Counted from the first letter of the stretch, positions 1-5,973 are shown. The stretch: DNA of 11,934 nt from Chloroflexota bacterium (GCA_026707335.1 JAPOXB010000073.1:1-11934), one strand, 5' to 3'. Made by a program: numbers and translations. The notes: generated from the letters alone by a model not told the origin.

Positions 1-1155
1 ATGGAAGACGTCTTTGTTGCCGGCGTAGGCATGATCAAGTTCGGCCGCTACCCCGAGGAGACGGTGCCGTCGCTCGGCGCCAAGGCGGTCAAGCTCGCCC
101 TCGACGACGCGGGCGTGCAGCTCCAGGACATCGAGATGATGTCCGCGGGCAACCTGTACCGCACCAACATGGTGGGGCAGGACATCCTCAAGGAGATCGG
201 GATGACGGGCATCCCGGTCTACAACGTCGCCAACGCCTGCGCGACCGGCGCCACAGCGCTGCGCGAGGCGTACTTCGCGGTCGCTTCGGGCGCGTACGAC
301 GTCGCCCTGGCGGTCGGCGTCGAGCAGATGGGCAAGAAGGGACTCCTGGGCGGGACCGGCGGGGGCGACCCGGCCTACATCACCGAGGGCGTGATGGGCA
401 CCGGCACGATGCCGGGCGTCTTCGGCATGGCCGGCATGGAGCACATGCGCAAGTACGGGACCACGCAGGCCCAGTTCGCGCAGATCTCCGTCAAGAACCA
501 CGAACACGCGATGGGCAACCCGCTCAGCCAGTACCACGTGCGGCTCAGCCTCGAGGACGTGCTCAACTCGCGCACGGTCGCCTACCCGAACACGCTCTAC
601 ATGTGCTGCCCGACCGGCGACGGCGCCGCCGCCACGGTCCTGATGAACAAGAGCAAGATCAAGCAGTACACGTCGCAGCCGATCAAGATCGCGGCCTCCG
701 CGCTCACGACCGACCCCTACACCTCCCGCGACCTCACGTTCCCGGACATCAACACGATGACCCGCAACGCGGCGGAGCAGGCCTACGAGCAGGCCGGCCT
801 CGGGCCGGAGGACATCAACAGCGTCGAGTTGCACGACTGCTTCGCGACGGCGGAGTTGCTGCACTACGAGAATCTGATGCTGGCCCCGGAGGGCGAGGGC
901 GGCCGCTGGGTCGATGAGAAGTTCACCGACCTCGCCGGCCCGCAGGGCGACAAGCGCTGGACCCCCGTCAACACCAGCGGCGGGCTGCTCTCGAAGGGCC
1001 ACCCGCTGGGCGCGACCGGCGTCGCCAACCTCTGCGAGATCACCTGGCAGATGCGCGGCCAGGCGGGCGACCGTCAGGTGCCGGACTACAAGGCCGGCAT
1101 GGCCCACGTGATTGGGCTCGGCAGCGCCTGCACGGTGCACATCCTGACCAAGTAG
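1..1155 (+). CDS. Thiolase, SCP2/acetyl-CoA acetyltransferase-like
   Basis: A 384-residue thiolase-superfamily enzyme, expected in the cytoplasm, that makes or cleaves 3-ketoacyl-CoA (or a related acyl-CoA) by a Claisen-type reaction. The nucleophile is Cys80 in the motif NACATGATAL. His334 in SKGHPLGATG and Cys377 in GSACTVH complete the active site, and HDCF at 278-281 is the fourth motif, in the form typical of the SCP2-thiolase subgroup rather than the biosynthetic NEAF type. The length is normal for the subgroup. The reading frame begins with ATG at base 1, so the ribosome binding site lies outside the window and an earlier start cannot be excluded. In many genomes such thiolases sit next to a DUF35/OB-fold zinc-ribbon partner; the downstream neighbour here is thiamine diphosphokinase, so any partner would be upstream. 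The substrate cannot be told from sequence. Family call is firm, specific reaction is not. Confidence 0.88.
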   Translation: MEDVFVAGVGMIKFGRYPEETVPSLGAKAVKLALDDAGVQLQDIEMMSAGNLYRTNMVGQDILKEIGMTGIPVYNVANACATGATALREAYFAVASGAYDVALAVGVEQMGKKGLLGGTGGGDPAYITEGVMGTGTMPGVFGMAGMEHMRKYGTTQAQFAQISVKNHEHAMGNPLSQYHVRLSLEDVLNSRTVAYPNTLYMCCPTGDGAAATVLMNKSKIKQYTSQPIKIAASALTTDPYTSRDLTFPDINTMTRNAAEQAYEQAGLGPEDINSVELHDCFATAELLHYENLMLAPEGEGGRWVDEKFTDLAGPQGDKRWTPVNTSGGLLSKGHPLGATGVANLCEITWQMRGQAGDRQVPDYKAGMAHVIGLGSACTVHILTK

Positions 1156-1189
1156 CCCGGCCGAACGGCCGCCGGCCAGGAGTCGATTC

Positions 1190-1217
1190 GGAGGGCGCCT
1201 CCCCGGGGGCGCCCTCT
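1190..1217 (+). terminator. Hairpin after the thiolase gene, probable terminator
   Basis: GAGGGCGCC (1191-1199) pairs perfectly with GGCGCCCTC (1208-1216), extended by a G-U pair at each end. It begins 35 bases after the thiolase stop. Only TCTTCG follows, not a real U-tract, so intrinsic termination is inferred from position and stem strength. Confidence 0.5.
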
Positions 1218-1230
1218 TCGATCCCGGCGA

Positions 1231-1247
1231 CGATCCGCCACGGATCG
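1231..1247. promoter_or_regulatory. Perfect inverted repeat before thiamine diphosphokinase
   Basis: CGATCCG-CCA-CGGATCG is a perfect 7-base inverted repeat with a 3-base centre. It lies four bases before the G-rich Shine-Dalgarno stretch (1251-1260) of the thiamine diphosphokinase gene. It could be an operator for a dimeric repressor or a small 5' UTR hairpin close to the ribosome site. It does not resemble a TPP riboswitch. Four GATC sites fall within 1220-1250. Confidence 0.35.
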
Positions 1248-1264
1248 ATCGGGGGGAGGGGCAG

Positions 1265-1933
1265 ATGGCGGGCCTCGTCGTCGTGGCGCTGGGCGGGCCG
1301 ACCCCCGACACGCCGCTGCTGCGCGCGCGCATCGCGGACGCTGCGCTGTTCATCGCCGCCGACTCCGGCGCGCGGCGGCTCGCCGCGCTCGGCCTGCGCC
1401 CCGACCTGCTGACCGGCGACTTCGACTCGCTCACCGCGGCGCAGCGGGAGGCCGCCGAGCGAGCCGGCGCGGAGGTCGTGCCGCACCCGGAGCCCCAGCA
1501 AACGACCGACGGGGCGGTCGCCCTGCGGCTGGCCGTGGAGCGCGGGGCGAGATCGATCGTCGTGCTGGGCGCCCACGGCGGCGAGCGGATGGACCACAGC
1601 CTGGGCAACCTGCTGGCGTTCTTCGACCCCGCGCTGGGCTCGCTGCCGGTCACCGCCGTGGACGGGCACAGCGAGGCGACGGCGCTGCGGGCGGGCGGGC
1701 GCGCATCGGTGACCTTCGAGGGCCGCGCGGGCGACTACGTCTCGCTGCTGCCCGTCAGCGCTGCGGTCCGCGTCAGCACCCAGGGCCTGCGCTGGCCGCT
1801 GGCCGATGCGTCGCTGTCGCGGGGGATGTCGCGGGCCCTGTCGAACGAACTGCTCGGCACGAGCGGCGGCTATGCCCTGTCCGAGGGAGCGGCGCTGGCG
1901 GTGCACGTCGCGCGGGGGCCGGGCGCCGCCTGA
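1265..1933 (+). CDS. Thiamine diphosphokinase (thiamine pyrophosphokinase)
   Basis: A cytoplasmic enzyme of 222 residues that transfers pyrophosphate from ATP to thiamine, giving the cofactor thiamine diphosphate. The N-terminal catalytic domain shows the hallmark series: ADSGARRL (32-39), LLTGDFDSL (48-56) with the Mg/ATP-binding aspartates, the TTD motif following PEPQQ where many relatives have KTD, and GAHGGERMDHSLGN, the G-x-GGR-DH-x-x-N signature. The C-terminal part (about 145-215) corresponds to the thiamine-binding beta domain, with the typical GDYVSLLPV stretch. Length matches bacterial enzymes (about 210-220). ATG at 1265 is preceded by a strong GGGGGGAGGGG, which fixes the start. 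It stands between two hairpin regions and is probably its own transcription unit. No other thiamine gene is near, so it may serve salvage of imported thiamine or the last step after synthesis elsewhere. Confidence 0.9.
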   Translation: MAGLVVVALGGPTPDTPLLRARIADAALFIAADSGARRLAALGLRPDLLTGDFDSLTAAQREAAERAGAEVVPHPEPQQTTDGAVALRLAVERGARSIVVLGAHGGERMDHSLGNLLAFFDPALGSLPVTAVDGHSEATALRAGGRASVTFEGRAGDYVSLLPVSAAVRVSTQGLRWPLADASLSRGMSRALSNELLGTSGGYALSEGAALAVHVARGPGAA

Positions 1934-1967
1934 ACGGCGTGTGTCGCCGCTGGCCGCGCCGCGTGGG

Positions 1968-1973
1968 TACACT
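1968..1973 (+). promoter_or_regulatory. Possible -10 element (TACACT) for the FmdB-type gene
   Basis: TACACT in GTGGGTACACTCGCC fits the TAnnnT form of a -10 box and would give a transcript start near 1980, with a leader of about 40 bases before the ATG at 2021. I see no convincing -35 box at the usual distance, so this is a weak call. Confidence 0.3.
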
Positions 1974-2020
1974 CGCCCCGGCGGCGGCGCACTCCGTCGA
2001 GGAAACAGCAGGAGATCCCG

Positions 2021-2365
2021 ATGCCCACCTACGAATTCACGTGCCCGAAATGCCCGACCCGTTTCGAGGTCAACCGCCCCATGTCGAAGGCGGGCGCGCC
2101 GGCCAAGTGCCCCGATTGCAATGCGATGGGGACGCGCGTTTGGGGCGCGGCCATCGTGGGCGTCGGCTCGGACTTCGACCTGGACGAGGGCCTCGGCGAC
2201 ATGGACATGGGCGATATGGGTGACATGGACATGGGCGGAATGGGCGGCATGCCCGGCATGGGCGGGATGCCCGGCATGGGCGGCATGCCCGACATGGGCC
2301 ACGGGCACGGTCACGGCCACGGTCACGACCACGACCTGCCCATGGACGACGACTTCGGCTTCTAG
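2021..2365 (+). CDS. FmdB-type zinc-ribbon protein with Met- and His-rich tail
   Basis: A 114-residue protein. Residues 1-45 are a FmdB/CxxC_CxxC-type zinc ribbon beginning MPTYEFTCPKC, with Cys8-x2-Cys11 and Cys30-x2-Cys33 as Zn ligands. The family has been proposed to have regulatory roles, but its function is generally unknown. Residues 51-60 are acidic. Residues 61-92 hold 12 methionines spaced by Gly, Asp and Pro, including three GGMPGM-like repeats (75-92), and 93-104 alternate Gly/His with six histidines, ending in an acidic DDD tail. Such Met and His clusters suit binding of soft or borderline metals such as Cu(I) or Ni(II); this is inference. There is no signal peptide, so it is probably cytosolic. 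AGGAG six bases before ATG sets the start. It converges on the nickel superoxide dismutase gene, which makes a metal-handling role worth considering. Confidence 0.85.
   Translation: MPTYEFTCPKCPTRFEVNRPMSKAGAPAKCPDCNAMGTRVWGAAIVGVGSDFDLDEGLGDMDMGDMGDMDMGGMGGMPGMGGMPGMGGMPDMGHGHGHGHGHDHDLPMDDDFGF
2243..2296 (+). repeat. Three in-frame 18-base tandem repeats coding GGMPGM
   Basis: Three consecutive 18-base units, near GGCGGCATGCCCGGCATG, encode GGMPGM, GGMPGM and GGMPDM inside the tail of the FmdB-type protein. Units differ by a few bases. They are flanked by related Gly-Asp-Met codons upstream (about 2198-2242) and Gly-His codons downstream (2297-2335). Such a tract may change length by replication slippage between strains. 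Confidence 0.8.
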
Positions 2366-2393
2366 CGACGACCCCGCTGCGGACGCGCAGGCC

Positions 2394-2414
2394 GGCGGGC
2401 GCGGCGCGCCCGCC
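2394..2414 (+). terminator. GC hairpin after the FmdB-type gene
   Basis: GGCGGGCGC (2394-2402) pairs perfectly with GCGCCCGCC (2406-2414) around a 3-base loop, 28 bases after the stop codon. There is no U-tract, so it is a probable terminator or 3' end stabiliser rather than a canonical intrinsic terminator. Confidence 0.5.
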
Positions 2415-2436
2415 CCGCACGTGCACTTCCACCGAG

Positions 2437-2467
2437 CGGAGGACCCGCGTTCCCCGCGGGCCCTCCG
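2437..2467 (-). terminator. Hairpin after sodN
   Basis: CGGAGGACCCGCG (2437-2449) pairs with CGCGGGCCCTCCG (2455-2467). On the plus strand there is one A-C mismatch; read on the minus strand this becomes a G-U pair and the 13-base stem is unbroken, which favours sodN as its owner. It starts six bases beyond the sodN stop. No U-tract follows. Confidence 0.55.
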
Positions 2468-2473
2468 GCGACC

Positions 2474-2905
2474 CTACTTCTTGGACTCCCCGAAGAGGTC
2501 GGCGAACTCCTTGGTCTTGACGCGCAGCTCCGCCGCCGCCGCGGCGTCGACGCTCACCTTGTTCGCGCTGGCGAGCTTGACCAGGTTCCAGACTGTCTCG
2601 TGGATCTGCGGGAACCGCTCCAGGTGAGGCGGCTTGAAGTAGTCGCCCCAGATGATCAGCACCTCGCGCTTGAGCAACTCCGCGTGCTGCTCCTTGACGG
2701 CGATGTAGCGGGTGAACGAGTTGTGCCAGGCCGGGGTATCGTCGTCGGGGCCCAACTCGTTGATCAGGCTGACCATCTTCTCGACGGTCTCCGCGGCGAT
2801 CTCCGCCGCGTGCGGGTCGTAGATCCCGCAGGGAATGTCGCAGTGCGCGTGGGCCACGCGACGGGGCCGCAGCCGGCGGCCGATCTCGGTCCAGTCCATC
2901 CGCAT
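2474..2905 (-). CDS. sodN: Nickel superoxide dismutase precursor
   Basis: Disproportionates superoxide to oxygen and hydrogen peroxide with a Ni(II)/Ni(III) centre; the family is hexameric. The 143-residue precursor has a 20-residue Arg-rich leader ending VAHA and then the nickel hook HCDIPCGIYDP (21-31). After cleavage His21 becomes residue 1 (amine and imidazole ligands), with Cys22 and Cys26 as thiolate ligands and Tyr29 as the conserved tyrosine. The mature part of 123 residues is close to the Streptomyces enzyme of about 117. The remainder is the expected helical domain. I chose ATG at 2905 because GGAGGA (2911-2916) lies five bases before it; ATG at 2899 is also possible, while 2944 would add 13 residues with no ribosome site. 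The leader ends Ala-His-Ala, suiting a signal-peptidase-like protease, and the candidate protease gene sodX is divergent 115 bases away. Nickel dependence is certain from the hook. Confidence 0.95.
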   Translation of the reverse strand: MRMDWTEIGRRLRPRRVAHAHCDIPCGIYDPHAAEIAAETVEKMVSLINELGPDDDTPAWHNSFTRYIAVKEQHAELLKREVLIIWGDYFKPPHLERFPQIHETVWNLVKLASANKVSVDAAAAAELRVKTKEFADLFGESKK

Positions 2906-3020
2906 CACAATCCTCCAGAATGGCGTCGCGCTCGGCGCGACCACTACGGCCCGGCCGGGGCAACCCGCCGGACGCGACTGCTGGTCAAGCGTCGGGCATG
3001 ATACGGGCGGGGGAGCGGAA

Positions 3021-3476
3021 ATGGAAATCGGGCGGTTGCGGGAACTCGTCCTGGGCGTCGTCGTGCCGGCCGGTGTGGTGGTCGCGCTGGCCAGCCTGCG
3101 CGTCAGCCGCGCCTATGTCGTCGAGGGCGACTCGATGCGCCCCACCCTGCACGACGGCGACTACGTCCACGCCCTGCGCCTGACGTCCTGGGTCCGCCGC
3201 CGGCTGGTGCGGCCCGACGCCATCGTCGTGGCGCGGCGCCCGGACGCGCCCGAGATCACCGTCATCAAGCGCGTCGCGGCGCAGGAGGAGGCCGGCCTCA
3301 CCCTGCTGGGCGACCACCCCGCGCTCAGCACCGACAGCCGCCACTTCGGACCGGTCGACCCGGCGGCGGTCGAAGCCGTCGTCTGGCTGCGCTACTGGCC
3401 GCTGTCGCGGGCGCGCCTGCTCGCGGGACCGTTCCGTCCGGGGCGCGGCGCCGCCTGGATCGACCACGTCTCCTGA
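3021..3476 (+). CDS. sodX: Nickel-SOD maturation protease, S26 signal-peptidase family
   Basis: A 151-residue membrane-anchored Ser/Lys peptidase of the S26 (signal peptidase I/LexA-fold) family, expected to cut the leader from the neighbouring nickel SOD precursor so that its N-terminal His can bind Ni. One hydrophobic segment (about 9-26) precedes the nucleophile Ser38 in EGDSMRPTL (35-43). Lys83 in VIKRV is the general base, and GDHPALSTDSRHFG (97-110) is the conserved GDN-x-x-S-x-DSR box with His in place of Asn. It is shorter than housekeeping signal peptidases, which fits SodX. ATG at 3021 follows GGGGGAG at a suitable distance; an upstream extension of the frame overlaps the sodN leader region and lacks a ribosome site. 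Divergence from sodN is the typical context. A role in general secretion is the alternative, but the pairing argues against it. Confidence 0.92.
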   Translation: MEIGRLRELVLGVVVPAGVVVALASLRVSRAYVVEGDSMRPTLHDGDYVHALRLTSWVRRRLVRPDAIVVARRPDAPEITVIKRVAAQEEAGLTLLGDHPALSTDSRHFGPVDPAAVEAVVWLRYWPLSRARLLAGPFRPGRGAAWIDHVS

Positions 3477-3479
3477 CCG

Positions 3480-3503
3480 GCCCCGGCGACCGCACGCCGG
3501 GGC
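3480..3503 (+). terminator. Perfect GC hairpin just after sodX
   Basis: GCCCCGGCG (3480-3488) pairs with CGCCGGGGC (3495-3503) around a 6-base loop, three bases after the sodX stop. No T-run follows. It probably separates sodX from the heat-shock promoter downstream. Confidence 0.55.
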
Positions 3504-3527
3504 GCAGCGCAGGCGTCATTGCGGCGC

Positions 3528-3556
3528 TTGCATCCGCCCGCGCAATGGGGCACACT
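3528..3556 (+). promoter_or_regulatory. Possible groEL promoter
   Basis: TTGCAT (3528-3533), a 17-base spacer, then CACACT (3551-3556) would be a weak housekeeping-type promoter. It would start transcription near 3563, at the left edge of CIRCE, which is where an HrcA-controlled promoter is usually found. Matches to consensus are only about 3 of 6 in each box. Confidence 0.35.
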
Positions 3557-3561
3557 GCTCG

Positions 3562-3588
3562 TTAGCACTCCCGGCAAGAGAGTGCTAA
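3562..3588. promoter_or_regulatory. CIRCE operator (HrcA binding site)
   Basis: TTAGCACTC (3562-3570), nine bases, GAGTGCTAA (3580-3588): an exact match to the consensus CIRCE inverted repeat. HrcA repressor binds this element in many bacteria and releases it on heat or folding stress, when GroEL is occupied by substrate. It lies 65 bases before the groEL start, so it is also in or near the 5' UTR. This is the clearest regulatory site in the window. Confidence 0.97.
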
Positions 3589-3653
3589 GTCAAGCCAGAA
3601 TCGCAAGGGACAAGGGCGCGAGCGGTCGCTCCGCCGACGTAGGGGTGCAAGTC

Positions 3654-5267
3654 ATGGCCAAAGATCTGCTGTTCGACGAAGAGGCGCGCGGTGCGCTGCG
3701 CGAGGGCATCGGCGCCCTGGCCGACGCCGTCAAGATCACGCTCGGCCCCAAGGGCCGCAACGTGGTGCTGGCGAAGTCGTTCGGCGCGCCGACGATCACC
3801 AACGACGGCGTGACCATCGCCAAGGACATCGAGCTGGACAACCCGTTCCACAACATCGGCGCCCAGCTGGCCAAGGAAGTGGCCTCGCGCACGAACGACA
3901 TCGCCGGCGACGGCACCACCACGGCCACCGTGCTGGCGCAGTCCATCGTGCAGGAGGGCATGCGCAACGTCGCCGCGGGGGCGAACCCCATGGCGCTCAA
4001 GCGCGGCCTGGAGGCCGGCGCCGACGCCATCTCGGGCCACATCCGCGAGAACGCCGTCCGCGTGACGACGCGCGAGCAGATGTCGCAGGTGGCCTCGATC
4101 TCCGCCGCCGACCCCACGGTGGGGGAGCTCATCGGTGAGGTGATGGAGAAGGTCGGCAAGGACGGCGTCATCACCGTCGAAGAGGGCAAGGGCATCCGCA
4201 ACGAGGTGGAGTACGTCGATGGCCTGCAGTTCGACCGCGGCTACATCTCGCCCTACTTCGTGAGCAACCCGGACCGCATGCTGGCCGAGCTCGACGACCC
4301 CTACATCCTCATCACCGACAAGAAGATCTCCGCCATCGCCGATGTGCTCCCGCTGCTGGAGAAGGTCATGCGGGTGAGCAAAAACTTCGCCATCGTCGCC
4401 GCCGACGTCGACGGTGAGGCGCTGGCCACGCTGGCCGTCAACAAGCTGCGCGGCAACGTCAACGTCGTCGCCGTGAAGGCGCCCGGCTTCGGCGACCGCC
4501 AGAAGGACAACCTGGGCGACATCGCCGCCCTCACCGGCGGGCAGGTCATCAGCGAGTCCGTCGGCCGCAGCGTTGAAGCCGCTGAGATCAGCGACTTGGG
4601 CCGCGCGCGCCGGCTGGTCTCGGGCAAGGACGACACCACCGTCATCGAGGGCCACGGCGACGCCAAGCGCATCGACGCCCGCATCGCCGAGATCAAGGCC
4701 ACGATGGACAGCGCCAAGAGCGACTGGGACCGCGAGAAGGCCCAGGAGCGCCTGGGCAAGCTCTCCAACTCGGTCGCCGTCATCAAGGTCGGCGCCGCCA
4801 CGGAGGTCGAACTCAAGGAGCGCAAGCACCGCGTCGAGGACGCGCTCTCGGCGACCCGCGCCGCGGTCGAGGAAGGCATCGTGCCGGGCGGCGGCGTGGC
4901 GCTGGTCAACACCGTCAAGTCTCTTGACAAGGTGGAGCTCGACGGCGACGAGGCCACGGGCCTGCGCATCCTGCGCCGGGCGCTGGAAGAGCCGATGCGC
5001 CGCATCGCGATCAACGCCGGCCAGGACGGGTCGGTCATCGTCCAGGAGATCAAGTCGAACCGGAAGAAGAACTTCGGCTACGACGCCGCCCTGGACGAGT
5101 TCGGCGACATGATCGACCGCGGCATCATCGACCCGGCCATGGTGACCCGCGCCGCGCTCGAGAACGCCGTCTCGATCGGCGCCATGGTGCTGACCACGAA
5201 CTGCCTCGTCACGGAGGCTCCCAAGGACAGCGCGACGCCGGCCGCGGCGGCGCCGCCGATGTACTAG
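3654..5267 (+). CDS. groEL: Chaperonin GroEL (Hsp60)
   Basis: A 537-residue group I chaperonin subunit, forming tetradecameric double rings that fold proteins in an ATP-driven cycle with GroES. Visible motifs include TLGPKGRNVVL (29-39), the ATP-site GDGTTTATV (85-93) with Asp86 equivalent to E. coli Asp87, and the cpn60 signature AAVEEGIVPGGG (403-414). Residues about 135-375 cover the intermediate and apical domains. The C-terminus reads TPAAAAPPMY, not the GGM-repeat tail of E. coli-type GroEL. ATG at 3654 (MAKDLLFDEE) is the family start and has AGGGG eight bases upstream; the open frame runs further upstream across CIRCE but that part is not coding. No groES precedes or follows, so the co-chaperonin must be encoded elsewhere, perhaps with a second groEL. 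HrcA control is expected from the perfect CIRCE. Confidence 0.97.
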   Translation: MAKDLLFDEEARGALREGIGALADAVKITLGPKGRNVVLAKSFGAPTITNDGVTIAKDIELDNPFHNIGAQLAKEVASRTNDIAGDGTTTATVLAQSIVQEGMRNVAAGANPMALKRGLEAGADAISGHIRENAVRVTTREQMSQVASISAADPTVGELIGEVMEKVGKDGVITVEEGKGIRNEVEYVDGLQFDRGYISPYFVSNPDRMLAELDDPYILITDKKISAIADVLPLLEKVMRVSKNFAIVAADVDGEALATLAVNKLRGNVNVVAVKAPGFGDRQKDNLGDIAALTGGQVISESVGRSVEAAEISDLGRARRLVSGKDDTTVIEGHGDAKRIDARIAEIKATMDSAKSDWDREKAQERLGKLSNSVAVIKVGAATEVELKERKHRVEDALSATRAAVEEGIVPGGGVALVNTVKSLDKVELDGDEATGLRILRRALEEPMRRIAINAGQDGSVIVQEIKSNRKKNFGYDAALDEFGDMIDRGIIDPAMVTRAALENAVSIGAMVLTTNCLVTEAPKDSATPAAAAPPMY

Positions 5268-5274
5268 ACGGCGC

Positions 5275-5295
5275 GAACCCCGCTGCGGCGGGTTC
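5275..5295 (+). terminator. First hairpin after groEL
   Basis: GAACCC (5275-5280) pairs with GGGTTC (5290-5295), continuing after a bulge with GC/GC around a TGCG loop. It begins eight bases after the groEL stop and is followed ten bases later by a much stronger hairpin. Confidence 0.4.
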
Positions 5296-5304
5296 AGCAG
5301 CGCA

Positions 5305-5338
5305 GCGAAACGGGCCTCCTTCCGGAGGTCCGTTTCGC
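5305..5338. terminator. Strong 15-pair hairpin between groEL and a convergent gene
   Basis: GCGAAACGGGCCTCC (5305-5319) pairs with GGAGGTCCGTTTCGC (5324-5338), with one G-U pair and a TTCC loop. It is the strongest stem in the window and lies between two convergent genes. The G-U pair becomes an A-C mismatch on the minus strand, so groEL is its likelier owner, though it may act both ways. No U-tract is present on either side. Confidence 0.7.
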
Positions 5339-5368
5339 GTTCCCGGCCGCCGGTCGGGGCCGGGCGGG

Positions 5369-5887
5369 CTAGCGGCGGCGGCGGCCTCGTCGACGACCTG
5401 CCGCATCGGCCGACGCGGGAGCCGGGCTCAGGCGGCGGATGAGCGGCTCCGCCGCGACGATCAGCGCGGCCAGGGACTCCCCGGCCTCGGCGGCCAGGGC
5501 CGCGTCGAGCCGGCGCAGCGGCAGCGTGCGGTGCAGACGGCACCACGACGCCGTCCAGTCCTCCAGTTCGTAGGCCGGCCCGAGAGCGGCGCGCAGTTCG
5601 TCGGCGTGCGCGACCAGCCGCATCGCGAGGGCCCGGCTCCACTCCCGCGGGCCCTCCAGGTGCAGCCCCAGCTCGAGCCGGCCCGTCTTGCGCACCGGCC
5701 AGACTTCGTAGTGCAGGCGCGGGTCGCCGAAGTGCAACTGCAACGACGTGAACACCACGCGGCTGTGGGGCGTCCCCAGCGATGCCGGCAGCGCCGCCAG
5801 CGCGCCGTCGCGCACGTCCTCCAGGAAGGGGCGCGTCCCGAGCCGCGCCGGCGCGGACGTTCCCGATGGGGTGACCCGCGATACCAT
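5369..5887 (-). CDS. Hypothetical protein with basic Arg-rich C-terminus
   Basis: I do not recognise this 172-residue protein. It has no signal peptide, no clear membrane span and no cysteine motif. A central part (about 40-80) looks like beta strands (VVFTSLQLHFGD, HYEVWPVRKTGRLELGLHLE), followed by helices (about 82-110), a Trp-rich patch ELEDWTASWCRLH (106-118) and a further helical stretch to about 152. The end is a basic tail, GRRRGRRRR. The alternation of a beta layer and helices with conserved-looking Trp suggests a small folded cytosolic domain that could bind nucleic acid through its tail; that is speculation. The frame is supported by normal protein composition and by the promoter-like TAGGCT six bases before its ATG. 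It is convergent with groEL and divergent from pyruvate kinase. Confidence 0.7.
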   Translation of the reverse strand: MVSRVTPSGTSAPARLGTRPFLEDVRDGALAALPASLGTPHSRVVFTSLQLHFGDPRLHYEVWPVRKTGRLELGLHLEGPREWSRALAMRLVAHADELRAALGPAYELEDWTASWCRLHRTLPLRRLDAALAAEAGESLAALIVAAEPLIRRLSPAPASADAAGRRRGRRRR

Positions 5888-5893
5888 GGCAGC

Positions 5894-5899
5894 AGCCTA
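5894..5899 (-). promoter_or_regulatory. TAGGCT -10 box, probable leaderless promoter
   Basis: On the minus strand TAGGCT is followed by exactly six bases and then the ATG at 5887. Transcription would then begin at or next to the start codon, and no Shine-Dalgarno sequence is visible in that space. The same arrangement occurs before the flavoprotein gene at 10725. No -35 box is clear. Confidence 0.5.
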
Positions 5900-5973
5900 A
5901 CGGCCGCGATCCTCCCGGCATCGCTCGCCCGACCGGCCGCCGCGAAGCACGCTCCCGGACGCACGAGCCCGCC

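Noticed and set aside
1156..1264. TPP riboswitch before thiamine diphosphokinase
   Set aside because: The gap is only 109 bases and mostly a terminator-like hairpin; I see no CUGAGA or ACCUGA-type THI-box elements.
1040..2332. 430-codon minus-strand frame rich in His-Ala-Gly repeats
   Set aside because: The repeats are the complement of the Met/Gly/His codons of the FmdB-type gene and of thiamine diphosphokinase; not a real repeat protein.
2243..2335. Short repeats that might look like a CRISPR array
   Set aside because: The units are 18 bases with no spacers, stay in frame and code GGMPGM and Gly-His; they are a protein repeat.
3519..3653. 45-codon upstream extension of groEL
   Set aside because: It runs through the CIRCE operator and putative promoter, and GroEL family members begin at MAKDLLF.
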